A DNA stretch of 64,000 bases from Cristatella mucedo (GCA_009760855.2 WPIO01000069.1:800501-864500); one strand, 5' to 3'. Shown: positions 31,840-42,159, counted from the first letter of the stretch. The notes: generated from the letters alone by a model not told the origin. Made by a program: numbers and translations.

Positions 31840-32010
31840 TGTGTCTGTCTGTGTTTCTGCTTCTGTCTCTCCGCCGGCATTCTCTTCGCCCCGTCTTCCT
31901 CTCTCACCCCTCCTCTTTATCCCACTCCCTCTCTCCTCTCCGCCTCTCTGTCCCTCTCTTTCTCTCTCCCTCCCCCTCTCTCTCTCTCTCTCGGCCTCTC
32001 TCTCTGCCTC
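31840..32010. repeat. Pyrimidine-rich (CT) low-complexity tract
   Basis: Degenerate CTCTC/CCCTC with a pure (CT)n core at 31974-31992. Confidence 0.8.
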
Positions 32011-32719
32011 TCGGTGGATACCGACTTGTTATGTGAAGGTATGGGCTCACTTCACTAACGCCGTGTACCGCTGCCGCTCTGACGTCACAACTGCTTGCAT
32101 TGTTGCAACACCTACAAGTCGCTAGCCACTATACTAGGTTCAGGCGTCGCTAGTATTCATTCGTCACGCGTCGGCTAGGACTAGCGCCATTGCGAGTTGT
32201 GCTTGTAACCTAGTTCTGCCCGGACGCGATAGATGTACGCCACGATTGCAGCGACAGTAAACTATCTGGTAGCCTCAAGTCCGTAGGAACGTACAGCCTA
32301 GCGAGCGACTCTAGGATTGAAGCTTAAGAGTTACTTGAGAGTTTGAGCCTTACCAAAGCTGATTGTGCTAGAGGCCTTTGCTATTGTGCAGCGGCTGCAT
32401 GACCGAGAGCACGTTTAGCGGTAAAGAGCGCCCCGATTACAGCACACGCCTACTCGCCGACGCCACTCCTTCCTGCTTGGTTGAATAGCTGTTTTGCAGT
32501 AGTTCTGCGGTCAGGTCTTAGCCTAGCAGTTAGGTATTTGCACGACGCCAACCAGGTCATGGGTCGGAGATCCACAGCAGCAGCAGCAGTCAATTGGTGA
32601 ACTCTCCTGCTGCCGCCAAATGATGCACATCCGCTCCTGCCGTCCCGAGCTGCCCTACTTCCTATAGCGGCTCACTCACTACGCGTCAGCTGCTCTCATG
32701 AGACTACGTAGCTACGCTT
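32011..32719. other. Unassigned spacer
   Basis: A short CAG run lies at 32575-32588. Nothing else recognised. Confidence 0.4.
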
Positions 32720-32880
32720 GTCACTTTCTCTTTGTTGCGTGCTTCTGGTGGCCACCGAGTACGCAACAGAAACCGCTTAGGCTTCGAGTGCGCCACAAGA
32801 AACTCCTGCGTAACACCCACCTAGTCTTCGTGGCTTTGCGGAGTTGCACACGGAGATACACAACATGCATAAAACAAAAT
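32720..32880 (+). mobile_element. LINE-B solo 3' end, plus
   Basis: CCGCTTAGGCTTCGAGTGCG, ACTCCTGCGTAACACCCACC and GAGTTGCACACGGAGATACA match the LINE-B 3' end in sense orientation. Confidence 0.75.
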
Positions 32881-33172
32881 CACCCACCGCGAAACCGGGG
32901 AAGCCTCTGAAGCCTCTTTGCCGCTATACGATTGAGGCTGTTAAATACTCTCGTTGTGTTCCCTGTAAGCCAAGCTAAAAAACTGCATACTCAGCAATTT
33001 AACCAAAGAAATTCTCAAAAAGAGATGTGCCAAAGCACATTTCGTGGGCGAATTGAGTTCGCGTCCATCACAATATAATGTTGCAAAGCGATCTTTCAAT
33101 AGATTACCACATTAGTGCCATAATAAAGTCTGACTACGATAATATATATACTATAAATACTTTCAGCTACAT

Positions 33173-33472
33173 AATAATTATAATAATAATGATAGTAACA
33201 ATAATGCAATAAAGAGCCCTCAGAGAACTCAATATCTTTCTAGGTGCTTTAAAATGCAAAGGAAACGCGATCGAATGGTTAGTGGTATCATGCTCGGTAA
33301 ACAACATGAATAACGTGGTTAGGGGTGAAATGCACAGAGTCAGCATGCAAGTGTGGTTGGTGGCAGCTTCCACAGTGTCAGCACGCATAAACACACAAAG
33401 GTTGAATCGCAGGAACCCACTATATCACAGGGACCCACTAAATGCTGTGATAAATTGGGTGCGTTTTTCGCT
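33173..33472 (-). mobile_element. LINE-A 3' end nested in the older copy
   Basis: (AAT)n-rich start, hairpin AATAAAGAGCCCTCAGAGAA...TCTTTCTAGGTGCTTTAAAA, and the 3' UTR up to the ORF end. It contains a short internal duplication of ACCCACTA...CAGGGACCCACTAAATG at 33414-33440. Confidence 0.75.
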
Positions 33473-33600
33473 TTTAGTTTACATGACCTTGCTAAAATCC
33501 GGGCTTGCTCACAGTGGGTTACTACGGCAAAATAGGTCCATGCATTTGCGACATCCGTCTCGACTTCTGTAGCGCAATGTTTTCTGGTCCGCCTGCGAGC

Positions 33601-33765
33601 GCAATTGGGCGCTTTCTCTTATGTAACCATTCAGCTAGGCTTATCTGTAGCGAGTGCAATTAGGCGCTTTCTCTTATGTAACCATTCAGCTAGGCTTATC
33701 TGGAGCGAGCGCAATTAGGCGCTTTCTCTCATGTAACCATTCAGCTAGGCTTATCTGTAGCGAGC
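33601..33765. repeat. 55-bp tandem repeat, three units, inside a LINE ORF relic
   Basis: Units 33601-33655, 33656-33710 and 33711-33765 each begin GCAATT(G/A)GGCGCTTTCTCT and end CTTATCTGTAGCGAG(T/C). They differ at only a few positions. The unit covers the IGRFLLCNHSARLICSE block of the LINE-A ORF. Confidence 0.95.
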
Positions 33766-34164
33766 GTCGCAGTTGCCAAATCGTACCAGTTCTCCCTGAC
33801 TGGAGCTGGCTCTCGATCAAACAGCATGCTGACTTGAAGCTTCTGTCACTCACTTTAAGGTGCCTTCATTCTTTGGCTCCAGCCTACCCATCAGATCTAC
33901 TCCCCGACCACGCTAAGCGTCGTACTACCGACCTTTCGGAATCTGGAGACCGTGCCTTTCGTCAGTTGGCTTCCAAAGCCCGGAACTGACGTCACGACAC
34001 CCCCAAATGATGACATTTAAAAAAAAGCTTCAAACGCACACATTTTTATTACACCATTTAGGTGGGTCCATGTTTTTCGTCGTCAGCGTGCCCATGCGTC
34101 ATGCTGATGACACGGTGCCTGCGTCTAAGAGCCACATCTATCTGCTGACCCCTGCAAAGTGAAA

Positions 34165-34737
34165 AGTCCGGTAATACATGCTCAAAAGGTTCAACCCCGT
34201 ATCTCCTAGGCTGATGGAGCTTCGATATCTTCTGGTTGAACAACGGATATTGAGTGAAGTTCTCATGCTGACCCTCAAAGCCTGGCGTGGTTTGGTTCCT
34301 CTATTTTTAGCCAAACTGCTGCACCACTTTCAGCCACCTCTTGCCCTCAGGCCTTCCTTGGACTACAAACTAGCTGTTCCATTCCTACACCCTAAAGCTG
34401 TCGGTCACAGAAGCTTTTGCTCTCCAGGTCCCAGGCTGCTTAACTCACGTCCACAGTTCTTACGCAACGACATCTACTCCCCTGCTGCCGACTGTGGCAC
34501 ATTCCTCCGAGCCGTCCTGAGCTGCTACTTTCACTCTTCTCACTACCTTAATTGCCCTTCTGACTCAGCTAGGATTCTCACTTTCTTCTTGCTGTGTGAG
34601 ATGAAGTCTGTTGGCTGCATCATACGTACTGAAAGTCATGTAGGCTGTATGAGCCTAATAAAAATCTCTCAGGCTTAACACCCACTTAATCATTGTGGCT
34701 TTTTGGAGTTACAAACCGAGATACGTTAAGTTACATA
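34165..34737 (+). mobile_element. LINE-B copy, plus, ORF end to 3' tail
   Basis: A 166-codon frame (34178-34678) matches the LINE-B C-terminus: LVEQRILSEVLMLTLKAW, LAVPFLHPKAVGHRSF, LLNSRPQFLRNDIYSPAADC, then the terminal block and GGAGTTACAAACCGAGATAC tail. It follows the old LINE-A copy directly, so it probably inserted into its 3' UTR. Confidence 0.8.
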
Positions 34738-35362
34738 AGCACGCTGAAAGAGTTTAAGGTTGCTTGATGGTAGAGAGGAACTAAAAATCCTAAGTGCTGC
34801 TGCTAATCAACCTCAATGAAATGGATATCGAAAAAATACGACTAACGTAGTGGTAGAGGTGTCTGAATTGCAGTTATAGCCACAAACACTGCACCCGTAA
34901 CTGGTGTTACATGCCGTCTAGTGCCGTGTGATCAAATACGGATTCAACTGGCACCTCGTAGCCAGGCTGATGTTCAATAATAATAATAATAATAATAATG
35001 CACTTGGTAAAGCGCCCTCAGAAAACTCAATCTCTTCCTAGGCGCTTTACATTTGCTGCAAAGAGAAATGCAATTGAATGGCGAGTAATATCATGCTTGA
35101 TAAGCAAGCAAAACGAATAACATGGTTAATAATAATAATAATAATATTGCACTTGATAAAGCGCCCTCAGAGAACTCAATCTCTCTCTAGGCGCTTTACA
35201 TTTGCTGCAAAGTGATACGCAATAGAATAGTAAGTAAAATCATGCTTGAAAAACAAACAAAATGAATAACATGGTTAGGGGTTACATGCACTGGGTCAGC
35301 ATGCAAATGTGGTTAGTGGCAGCATGAACAGTGTCAGCACGCATAAGCACATCGAGGACGAA

Positions 35363-37531
35363 TCACAAGGACCCACTAAATGCTGTCCTAAATAGGTATG
35401 TTTTTAAGTTTCTTTTAAATGTGGTCAGGTCAGGGGATGTTCTGATGCAGGTCGGGAGGGAGTTCCAGGCTGTGGGAGCATACGAGCTAAATGCACGGTC
35501 TCCAAAGGATTTAAGGTTTGTACGAGGTATTTCTAGACTGTTGGATTCCGAAAAGCGAGTGGTACGATGCTTTGCCTGATGGGGTAGTATCTCTGAAAGA
35601 TAGGCTGGAGCCATAGAATGAAGAGACCTAAAAGTGAGCGACAAAACCTTGAAGTCAATCCGTTGCTTGACTGATAACCAGTGCAGGTCGGCGAGAAGTG
35701 GAGTAATGTGGCAACTGCGACGCTCACGACAGACAAGCCTAGCTGCAGAGTTTTGCACCAGCTGCAATTGCCTGATCGCACATGCTGGTAGGCCAGTAAG
35801 CAGTGAGTTGCAGAAGTCGAGACGAGATGTCACGAATGCATGGACCAACTTGGACGTGGTATCCTTATCTAAACAAGCCCTAATTTTAGCAATGTTATGA
35901 AGCTGAAAATAGGCTGATTTGACTGTGGAGCTGATGTGGTCGTCTAACGAGAGGTCGCTTTGGAATATGAAACCTAGATTTCGAGCTGATGCAACTGGAG
36001 ATATGCTGGCAGAGCCAATTTTGAAAGTCAGCCTTTCCAATTTCTGAATAACACTAGGTTTGCCCATAACTAGTAAGTTAGTTTTATCATCGTTTAGTTT
36101 TAGAAAATTTGCTGCCATCCATGATCGGATGTCATCAATGCATGCAGCAAGTGAGTTGAGAGAATTTGAGGTGCTCGAAGGCTGGGAGGGATCAAAGCAA
36201 AGGTACAACTGAGTGTCATCCGCATAGAAGTGAAAGCCTAGATTGTGCTTGGCAATCACATCAGCGAGAGGGAGAGTATAAACGGTGAAAAGGACCGGAC
36301 CTAGCACAGAGCCCTGAGGTACTCCATATTTTAGAGGTACTTCAGATGATCTTTGTCCATTCACGTCAACACTCTGGAGTCTCCCACTGAGATAGGACCT
36401 GAACCACTGCAGAGCAGTGCCAGTGATGCCCAGGCGAGATGAGCGGTGCTCTAGAAGAACTTCGTGATCGATGGTATCAAAAGCTGCCGAAAGATCGAGC
36501 AAAACAAGAAGAGACACTCTACCCATGTCTGCATTCCTAAGTAGGTCGTTGTATACCCGAAGCAATGCTGACTCTGTGGAGTGATTAGCTCTAAAGCCAG
36601 ACTGGAACTTACTAGCAAGGTGTGAGGTTTCGATATACGAGTTCAGCTGGTCTGCCACGACCCGTTCCAGTGTCTTTGATAGGAATGGTAGAAGGGAGAC
36701 TGGGCGGTAGTTGCTCAAGTTCTTTTGGTCTAGTGTAGCTTTCTTGAGAAGTGGCCTGACTACAGCTTTTTTGAAAGGTGCTGGGACCTGACCTGAGGCT
36801 AATGACATATTAATGATGTTGGTTATGCATGGCAGCAGCAGATCAACGCAACGTAGGAGCAGGACAGTGGGAATAGGGTCCAGAGGACTTGTTGTCTTCT
36901 TTGATTGAGATACGAACTTTAGGACTAGATCACTTGTGACCTGCTTAAATGCAGACATTGAGGCGCAGCCAGGAACCGAGGAACAGCATTCTAGTGGGAA
37001 GGTTGTCATCGCAGGGATGGATTCCCTGATTTTGTCTATCTTCTGCACAAAGAATCGAGAGAAGCGATCGGCTAGATCATCACAAGGATCATCAGGTAAG
37101 GAGCCAACCTGGGAACGGTTGAGGAGATGGTTTATTGTCGACATCAGCATTTTTGGATTGTGCATCTGTGATTCAACAATGTTTCTATAGAAGCTAGACT
37201 TAGCCTTTGCTAGGATCGATTGGTACGACCTACAGTAGTCTTCATATGCCTGTCGATGGACAGTTAGTCCGGATCTTTTGTATGCCTTTTCAAGCTTTCG
37301 TTTAGTAGACTTGGCTAGTTTAATGTCTGTGGTAAACCATAGGCCGTCTGGGCGGGGGCGCACAGTGCGCTTTGTCAAAGGTGCAAACTCGTCGAGCGTG
37401 TCAGCTAGTGTCGTGTTGTAGCAATCTACCAGTGATGACAGATCGGAGGGAGGGACTGAGCAGCAAAGGTGAAGCAGATATGCTCGCACGGACAGCATCG
37501 ATGTCAAGGGTCTTGAGGTTTCGCGATTCAC
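35363..37531 (-). CDS. LINE-A reverse transcriptase frame (722 codons)
   Basis: Encodes the linker and RT of a non-LTR retrotransposon polyprotein, which copies the element RNA at a nicked target. Linker residues are about 1-200, then SPLDPIPTVLL near 215, NYRPVSLLPFLSKTLERVV near 274, LLDLSAAFDTIDH at 344-356 (motif A), GVPQGSVLGPVLF at 403-415, FYADDTQLYL at 435-444 (the YADD catalytic box, intact) and FLKLNDDKTNLLVMG at 476-490. A conserved C-terminal domain follows (RRSCHITPLLADLHWL, GDRAFSSYAPTAWNSLPTC), to LKTYLFR at the end. The first codons before about residue 18 are out of frame with the endonuclease. No stop interrupts the RT, so the decay is slight. Symbol left empty because the family name is unknown. 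Confidence 0.9.
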   Translation of the reverse strand: MNRETSRPLTSMLSVRAYLLHLCCSVPPSDLSSLVDCYNTTLADTLDEFAPLTKRTVRPRPDGLWFTTDIKLAKSTKRKLEKAYKRSGLTVHRQAYEDYCRSYQSILAKAKSSFYRNIVESQMHNPKMLMSTINHLLNRSQVGSLPDDPCDDLADRFSRFFVQKIDKIRESIPAMTTFPLECCSSVPGCASMSAFKQVTSDLVLKFVSQSKKTTSPLDPIPTVLLLRCVDLLLPCITNIINMSLASGQVPAPFKKAVVRPLLKKATLDQKNLSNYRPVSLLPFLSKTLERVVADQLNSYIETSHLASKFQSGFRANHSTESALLRVYNDLLRNADMGRVSLLVLLDLSAAFDTIDHEVLLEHRSSRLGITGTALQWFRSYLSGRLQSVDVNGQRSSEVPLKYGVPQGSVLGPVLFTVYTLPLADVIAKHNLGFHFYADDTQLYLCFDPSQPSSTSNSLNSLAACIDDIRSWMAANFLKLNDDKTNLLVMGKPSVIQKLERLTFKIGSASISPVASARNLGFIFQSDLSLDDHISSTVKSAYFQLHNIAKIRACLDKDTTSKLVHAFVTSRLDFCNSLLTGLPACAIRQLQLVQNSAARLVCRERRSCHITPLLADLHWLSVKQRIDFKVLSLTFRSLHSMAPAYLSEILPHQAKHRTTRFSESNSLEIPRTNLKSFGDRAFSSYAPTAWNSLPTCIRTSPDLTTFKRNLKTYLFRTAFSGSL

Positions 37532-38118
37532 AGGTTATTTTAGAGGAGAATGTGGGCACACACTGTAGATTGAATGAGATCTGCATGTGGTCAGATAAGC
37601 AGGATTTGGTGATAACTGGTGATGACAAAGTGCAGTTATATGAGAAAATTTGGTCGAGTGTGTGACCCTTGATGTGGGTAGGGCCATGCACATGAGCCAC
37701 AAGAGATAATGAGTCTGTCAATGTACGAAATTCGGTGCTGAAAGCGTCAGATAAGTTATCAAAGTGAACGTTGAAATCACCCATAACGAGGAAGGATCGA
37801 TTTCTTGCACACAGAATCGAAATGAGATCGGAGAAATCTGAGATAAAGGAGGATTTGGTACCTGGTGGGCGATAGACTACTGCCACTATCGGTAGCTTGT
37901 TTTCGGGTGAGACCAGGACAATTGATTCAAAAGACTGCTTCGAGGGTACCGCAAATGGCTTGAAGTTGAATTTCGAGCGCACGATCATAGCAACTCCACC
38001 TCCAGTTTTGATTGATCTAGGGGTGTGAAAGAACGTGAAACCAGATGGAGTAGCGTCTTTAATTGTCGGGCAGTTTATCGATTTCAGCCAAGTTTCAGTT
38101 AGGGCGAGCAGGTCGGTT
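37401..38118 (-). CDS. LINE-A APE-type endonuclease frame, 5' truncated
   Basis: Belongs upstream of the RT in the same polyprotein; it nicks target DNA to prime reverse transcription. Visible motifs are LLALTETWL, GGGVAMIVRS, VVYRPPG, FLVMGDFNVH (catalytic Asp/Asn), GPTHIKGHTLDQIF and LSDHMQI (catalytic Asp-His). The N-terminal motif with the first metal-binding residues is lost by truncation, and the open frame continues upstream only into flanking older LINE sequence. It overlaps the RT frame at 37401-37531 in another phase, so a one-base shift near 37470-37480 separates the two domains. Confidence 0.85.
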
Positions 38119-39054
38119 ATGGTTATGGGTGACATGCACAGGGTCAGCATTCAAATGTGGTTAGTGGCAGCATGCATAGTGTCAGCACGGATAAGCACAC
38201 GAAAGACGAATCACAGGGACCCACTAAATGCTGCCCTTAATAGGTTTGTTTTTAAGTTCTTTTAAATGTGGTCAGGTCAGGGGATGTTCTGACGCAGTTC
38301 GGGAGGGAGTTCCAGGCTTTGGGAGCATACGAACTAAATGCACGGTCTCCAAAGGATTTAAGGTTTGTACGACGTATTTGTAGACTGTTGGATTCCGAAA
38401 TGCGGGTGGTACGATGCTTGGCCTGATGGGGGAGTATATCTGAGAGACAGGCTGGAGCCATAGGATGAAGTGCCCAAAAGTGAGCGACAAAACCTTGAAA
38501 TCGATCCGTCGCTTTAATGGTAGCCAGTGCAGGTCGGTGACAAGTGGTGGGATGTGGCAACTGCGATGCTCACGACAGACAAGTCTAGCTGCAGAGCTTT
38601 GCATCAGCTGTAAGCGCCCGATTGCACATGTCAGTAGGCCAGCAAGCAATGAGTTACGGAAGTCAAGACGGGATGTCACAAATGCCGGAACCAACTTTGA
38701 TGTGGTATTCCCATCTAAAAAAGCCCAAACTTTAGCAATGTTGTGTAGCTAAAAGTAGGTAGACTTGATTGTGGAGCTGATGTGGTCATCTAACGAAAGG
38801 TCACTTTGGAACATGACACCTATATTTCGTGCTGACTCAACAGTAGATATGCTGGGAGCTGATTTTAAGCATTAGCCTTTCCAATTTCTGAATCACACTT
38901 GGTTTCTCCATAACTAGTAAGTTAGTTTTATCACCATTTAATTTAAGCGAAGTGTTTCTGTTGTGTTCCTATGTCACTCTGCATGTTTACATGTCCAATA
39001 TTCAGAGCACGTTATTAGCCAGAGGCCAGACTCACAGGTGACCGTAAGTGTCTT

Positions 39055-39212
39055 CTTGTGAGCTTTTATATTGTATTTCCGTCTGCAACTCCATAAAGCC
39101 ACAAAGACTGTGGGTGTAATGCAGGAGTTTTGTATAGCGCACTCACAGACTAAGCGGCTTTCGGTAGGCATTGAGTAGCCTACAGACTTCATCTCACAAT
39201 CATACTTCAACT
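39055..39212 (-). mobile_element. LINE-B solo 3' end
   Basis: CCGTCTGCAACTCCATAAAG, AATGCAGGAGTTTTGTATAG and CTAAGCGGCTTTCGGTAGGC match the family end in antisense. Confidence 0.75.
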
Positions 39213-39284
39213 TGCATGTTGGCCTTAACAGGTTGCTTGTTCGCTTTGCATGCACGTCCAAGCATGATAATAATGATTCCCACA

Positions 39285-39612
39285 TTTTAAAATGAATTAC
39301 AAGCGCCTCTGTTTATCACAAAATTTAGTGGGTCGAACACAACTCGTTCTTTGCGTGCTTATGCGTGCTGACACTTCGCATGCTGCCACTAACCATATTT
39401 GCCTGCTGACCCAGTGCATGTCACCTCTAACCGTGTTATGCTTGTTGTTCATTGAGCATGCTACCGCTAACCATTACATACATTACATACATTACATACA
39501 ATAGTGCAACCATTCGATCGTACTTCCTTTACAGCAAATGTAAAGTACCCAGCAAGAGTTCTCTGGGTTCTTTAGGGGTGCTATAAAAAATGTATTATCA
39601 TCATTATTATTA
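39285..39612 (+). mobile_element. LINE-A 3' end, plus, with ATTACATAC repeat
   Basis: 3' UTR (GCGTGCTGACACTTCGCATG) and a decayed hairpin tail to ATTATTATTATT. Between 39474 and 39502, the 3' UTR is interrupted by three units of ATTACATAC, which are absent from other copies. Confidence 0.75.
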
Positions 39613-40614
39613 TTTCATTAAACCTTGGTTCTCTTGAAGCGAGTCTATAGTGAGTACAAATTTCTCTTGGCAATAATAAGGATTTTTTCTGTTATTGTGA
39701 TATCAACAATGTTCTCAAAAATTCAGCTTGAGCATCATGTTGGCTACGTGCAAGCTGAACATCAGAAGCTGTGCCGCCTGGCTATCGGCGCCGGTGCTCC
39801 GCTTTTCACCTTTCGCAAGTGGCAACTTTCGAGGCATTGGAATCTGCAGAGGCAGCACGGTTGGGATCGCTAGAACTCTGCCCGGTGCTAGTTAGTTCTC
39901 TTGAGCCGGTCTCACCGGACGCTCTCCTGGCGGAAGTCATCGCTAACCACTCTCGCCTGCAAGGCAGGCCTGAGCTACACCTGAAGAGACCCACGAGCCC
40001 TCCGCCTGCGCGTCTTACCAACGAGTCTTTCTGGCGTGCTTCGCTGAGCGAAGTCTTAAGACTCTCCGAACGTAACGCGGCCGCGAGAGGCTCTTAAGAA
40101 GCCCGTGCGCCGAGCTCGCCACGAAGGCGTTCGACGCGGTCTCATTTTCGTGCTCACGGCGGTGGTTTCACGAAGGGCTGCAGATCAGCTAATTTAAAAC
40201 GCTCCGTCTCTGAGACCCTACCGGTCTGCCGCAAGGAGGTTCGGGAGCTATGGGGCGGGGCGGGGGGGGGGGGCGGCAGAGTGGGCGGACTCTCCGAGTC
40301 GAACGGCCGCGTCCAATCCGAGCCAAGTGCTCGGCGGCTCTGGGCACCTCTCGCCACCCGGGCTCTTTATTAGCGGCGCATCGGAGATCTGCCTCAGGTG
40401 CGGCCCTCGAGCTCGAAACTAGCGGCAGCAGCTGCAGCAGCAGCAGTAGCGGTTGACTGCCACCGAAATCGGGCCACCACAGCCAGCTGCGTTAGCCTCG
40501 CCGCCATCGGCCGAGCCTCAATCTGGTCGGGCGAGCAGAAGACTTCCCCAGCTGCTGCTGCTGCTGCTTCGTAGGGCGTCGGCGTCAGTACACCGGCGAC
40601 GGCTGGAGGCGCCA
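39613..40614. promoter_or_regulatory. AT-rich flank passing into a CpG-rich island
   Basis: GC-rich from about 39780. A plus frame at 39771-40097 (108 residues, with LLAEVIANHSRLQGRPELHL) has fairly protein-like composition but no known domain. G-rich tract (GGGGCGGGGCGGGG type) at 40254-40275, short CAG/CTG runs at 40432-40446 and 40552-40568. Likely promoter/5' UTR side of the exon at 40615. Confidence 0.35.
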
Positions 40615-40729
40615 ATGGACCAGTTGGAGGAGTTCATTCATGCAGCAGTGCACGACGTTGGTCAGCGTGTAACAAAATTGAGATGCCTGTACGACCCCGT
40701 GCTTAGAAGAAAGAGTCAGTTAAAGACAG
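40615..40729 (+). CDS. Probable first coding exon of an unknown host gene
   Basis: An ATG in good context (GCGCCAATGG) opens 38 codons reading MDQLEEFIHAAVHDVGQRV, then TKLRCLYDPVLRRKSQLKT. It ends exactly at a strong consensus donor ACAG|GTAAGAG (phase 1). The composition is balanced and amphipathic, unlike the Arg/Ala-rich artefact frames around it, and it lies in a CpG island. The longer open frame upstream to 40453 is low complexity and unlikely to be coding. I do not recognise the protein; the second exon was not found in the window. Confidence 0.45.
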
Positions 40730-40927
40730 GTAAGAGCTTGCGGCCGCCGAGTATGGCCGCCAGAGTATGGCCGTCGAGTATGGCCGCCCGACGGCCCTTC
40801 GTCGCGGCTGCCCGAGCACCTTCGTCGGGCAGCAGATCGTGCAGCAGTCGGGTGTGGAGCGCATGCCGAGCATTCAGTCTGCTGCCTGCTGCTGCTGCGC
40901 AAATGCGACGCCGCGCGAGCCGCGAAA

Positions 40928-41012
40928 GCTTACCGAGACTCTTCTCTCGCGTGAGAAAGCTTCTCTCGCGAGAGACGCTTTCTCTCGCGAAAGAAAGCGT
41001 CTCTCGCAGCCG
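40928..41012. promoter_or_regulatory. Cluster of TCTCGCGAGA-like palindromes
   Basis: Three related half-palindromes lie in 85 bases: TCTCTCGCGTGAGAAAG, TCTCTCGCGAGAGAC with a perfect TCTCGCGAGA at 40964-40973, and TCTCTCGCGAAAGAAAG. TCTCGCGAGA is the CpG-island promoter element bound by BANP in mammals. Position just inside the putative first intron fits a promoter-proximal role; the inverted arms also allow a strong hairpin. Confidence 0.45.
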
Positions 41013-41423
41013 CCGTATTTCTTGCCAGCGGCAGGAGCAGATCTGAGCCGATGGCCGATCTCCTCGCTTAGCAGCCAATGGAAAATCGACTCTGCTGCTC
41101 GCTCTTCTGGCGGCGACCGCCAGCTTCTGCACACGATTGTTGAGCATGCCGATTGAACTTATTTTAGCCAAGTTTTAGCTGCTCACACCTTTCTCCGCGC
41201 GGTGTGCTTTCCTTAAGCTCAAAGCGCGACTGGAGACTGTGAACGAAATTCCTGCCGCGGCCAAAAGCACGACGGTGCGATCATTACATCCGGGGATGCA
41301 ATTCTTAAATGGGGCGGCTTTTCAAGCCGAATTCGCTAACCGTGCTGTCCTTGCTCAACTTGCTCAAAATAATCATGGCAGAGTGTGTGCGTGCGTGTGC
41401 ATCCTGGTATAGGCAAACGCAAG
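41013..41423. other. Unassigned spacer
   Basis: GC-rich to 41160, then neutral. Nothing recognised. Confidence 0.4.
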
Positions 41424-41585
41424 CCTTGGTTTGGCCCAGGGGTTAAGGCACTCGCCATTAGCGATCGAGGTCAACTGGCTAACCTTAACGATATAGGTCG
41501 TGGGCTAGAACCCTGCTGCATACGTGAAGCGCCTGGATAGAAATTCAATTCTCTCAGGGTGCCATACAAATGAATTCTATTAGAG
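41424..41585 (+). mobile_element. SINE-A copy, plus
   Basis: Head CTTGGTTTGGCCCAGGGGTTAAGG (A box), B-box region GTCGTGGGCTAGAACCC, tail GTGAAGCGCCTGGATAGAAA...AGGGTGCCATACAAATG. Contains a 20-base insertion relative to the 13.1 kb copy in the anticodon-arm region. Confidence 0.7.
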
Positions 41586-41629
41586 CTCTCTAAAATCAAT
41601 CCGATATACGATACAATGAGTTTATGGAA

Positions 41630-41735
41630 ATAATAATAATAATAATGATAATAATTCTAATAATAAAAACACATTTGATATAACGCCATCAGATATCTCA
41701 ATCGCTTTCTAGGCACTTCATACGTTTGCTGCGTG
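41630..41735 (-). mobile_element. LINE-A solo tail, decayed
   Basis: AAT/GAT-rich run, then CATTTGATATAACGCCATCA and TTTCTAGGCACTTCATACGT, the antisense tail hairpin. Confidence 0.65.
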
Positions 41736-42058
41736 TTAAAGCATGTTACAGCCAACAAGTATATCAAAATTATGCAAAGTCGATGCAGCCGGTGATGACA
41801 GTAGGAAGCAGACTCGGTAATTGGGTGCACATGAACTGCAGTCCCGATGTCCACAAGATTTCAATTTAGTGGAAGCAACGACGAGATGTCAGAAACTTGA
41901 GGACCTCACGATGTGAGAGTACACTGGAAGGGCAATGAGGTAGGCTGATATGAGTAAAGTGAAATGTAAGCCACAGAGACAGTTATTGAACTAGATTAAA
42001 TGTTATATATATATATATAATATCGAATAAAATTCAATAATCGTCTCCATAACGATAC
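41736..42058. other. Unassigned spacer with short (AT)n
   Basis: (AT)n at 42005-42019; nothing else seen. The similar words GATACGATACAATG and GATACCATA on either side are not informative. Confidence 0.4.
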
Positions 42059-42100
42059 CATATATATATACATACATACATACATACATACATACATACA

Positions 42101-42158
<58 letters not shown>
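42059..42158. repeat. (TA)n(CATA)n(TA)n compound microsatellite
   Basis: About 15 CATA units flanked by TA runs. Confidence 0.95.

Positions 42159-42159
<1 letters not shown>

Larger units (their letters stand above)
33040..34150 (+). mobile_element. Old LINE-A copy split by a nested LINE-A
   Basis: 33040-33172 is a decayed match to the SDLSLDDHISSTVKS..FQLHN block. The element resumes near 33473 with LHDLAKIRACS and runs through RRSCQIVPVLPDWSWLSIKQ to SESGDRAFRQLASKARN, then a decayed 3' UTR. The cut lies inside FQLHNIAKI, which proves continuity. It also carries a 55-bp triplication. Confidence 0.75.
35128..38118 (-). mobile_element. LINE-A, longest and youngest copy (about 3 kb)
   Basis: Runs from (AAT)n tail at 35128, hairpin and 3' UTR through a 722-codon RT frame and most of an APE-type endonuclease. 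It is 5' truncated within the endonuclease N-terminus at 38118, so no promoter or ORF1 is present. One frameshift separates endonuclease and RT; otherwise it is open. The target-primed insertion into an older LINE-A is supported by the ATGGTT duplication. Domain order EN-RT and the hairpin plus (ATT)n tail fit the L2/CR1 group. Confidence 0.9.
34972..38955 (-). mobile_element. Older LINE-A copy, split by the long LINE-A
   Basis: 34972-35127 holds its (AAT)n tail, hairpin and 3' UTR up to CATGGTT. The rest resumes at about 38119 (ATGGTTATGGGTGACATGCAC) and runs to 38955 through the ORF C-terminal half (frames 38252-38560 and 38272-38694). ATGGTT flanks the inserted copy on both sides (35122-35127 and 38119-38124), a probable 6-base target duplication. 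Confidence 0.85.
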
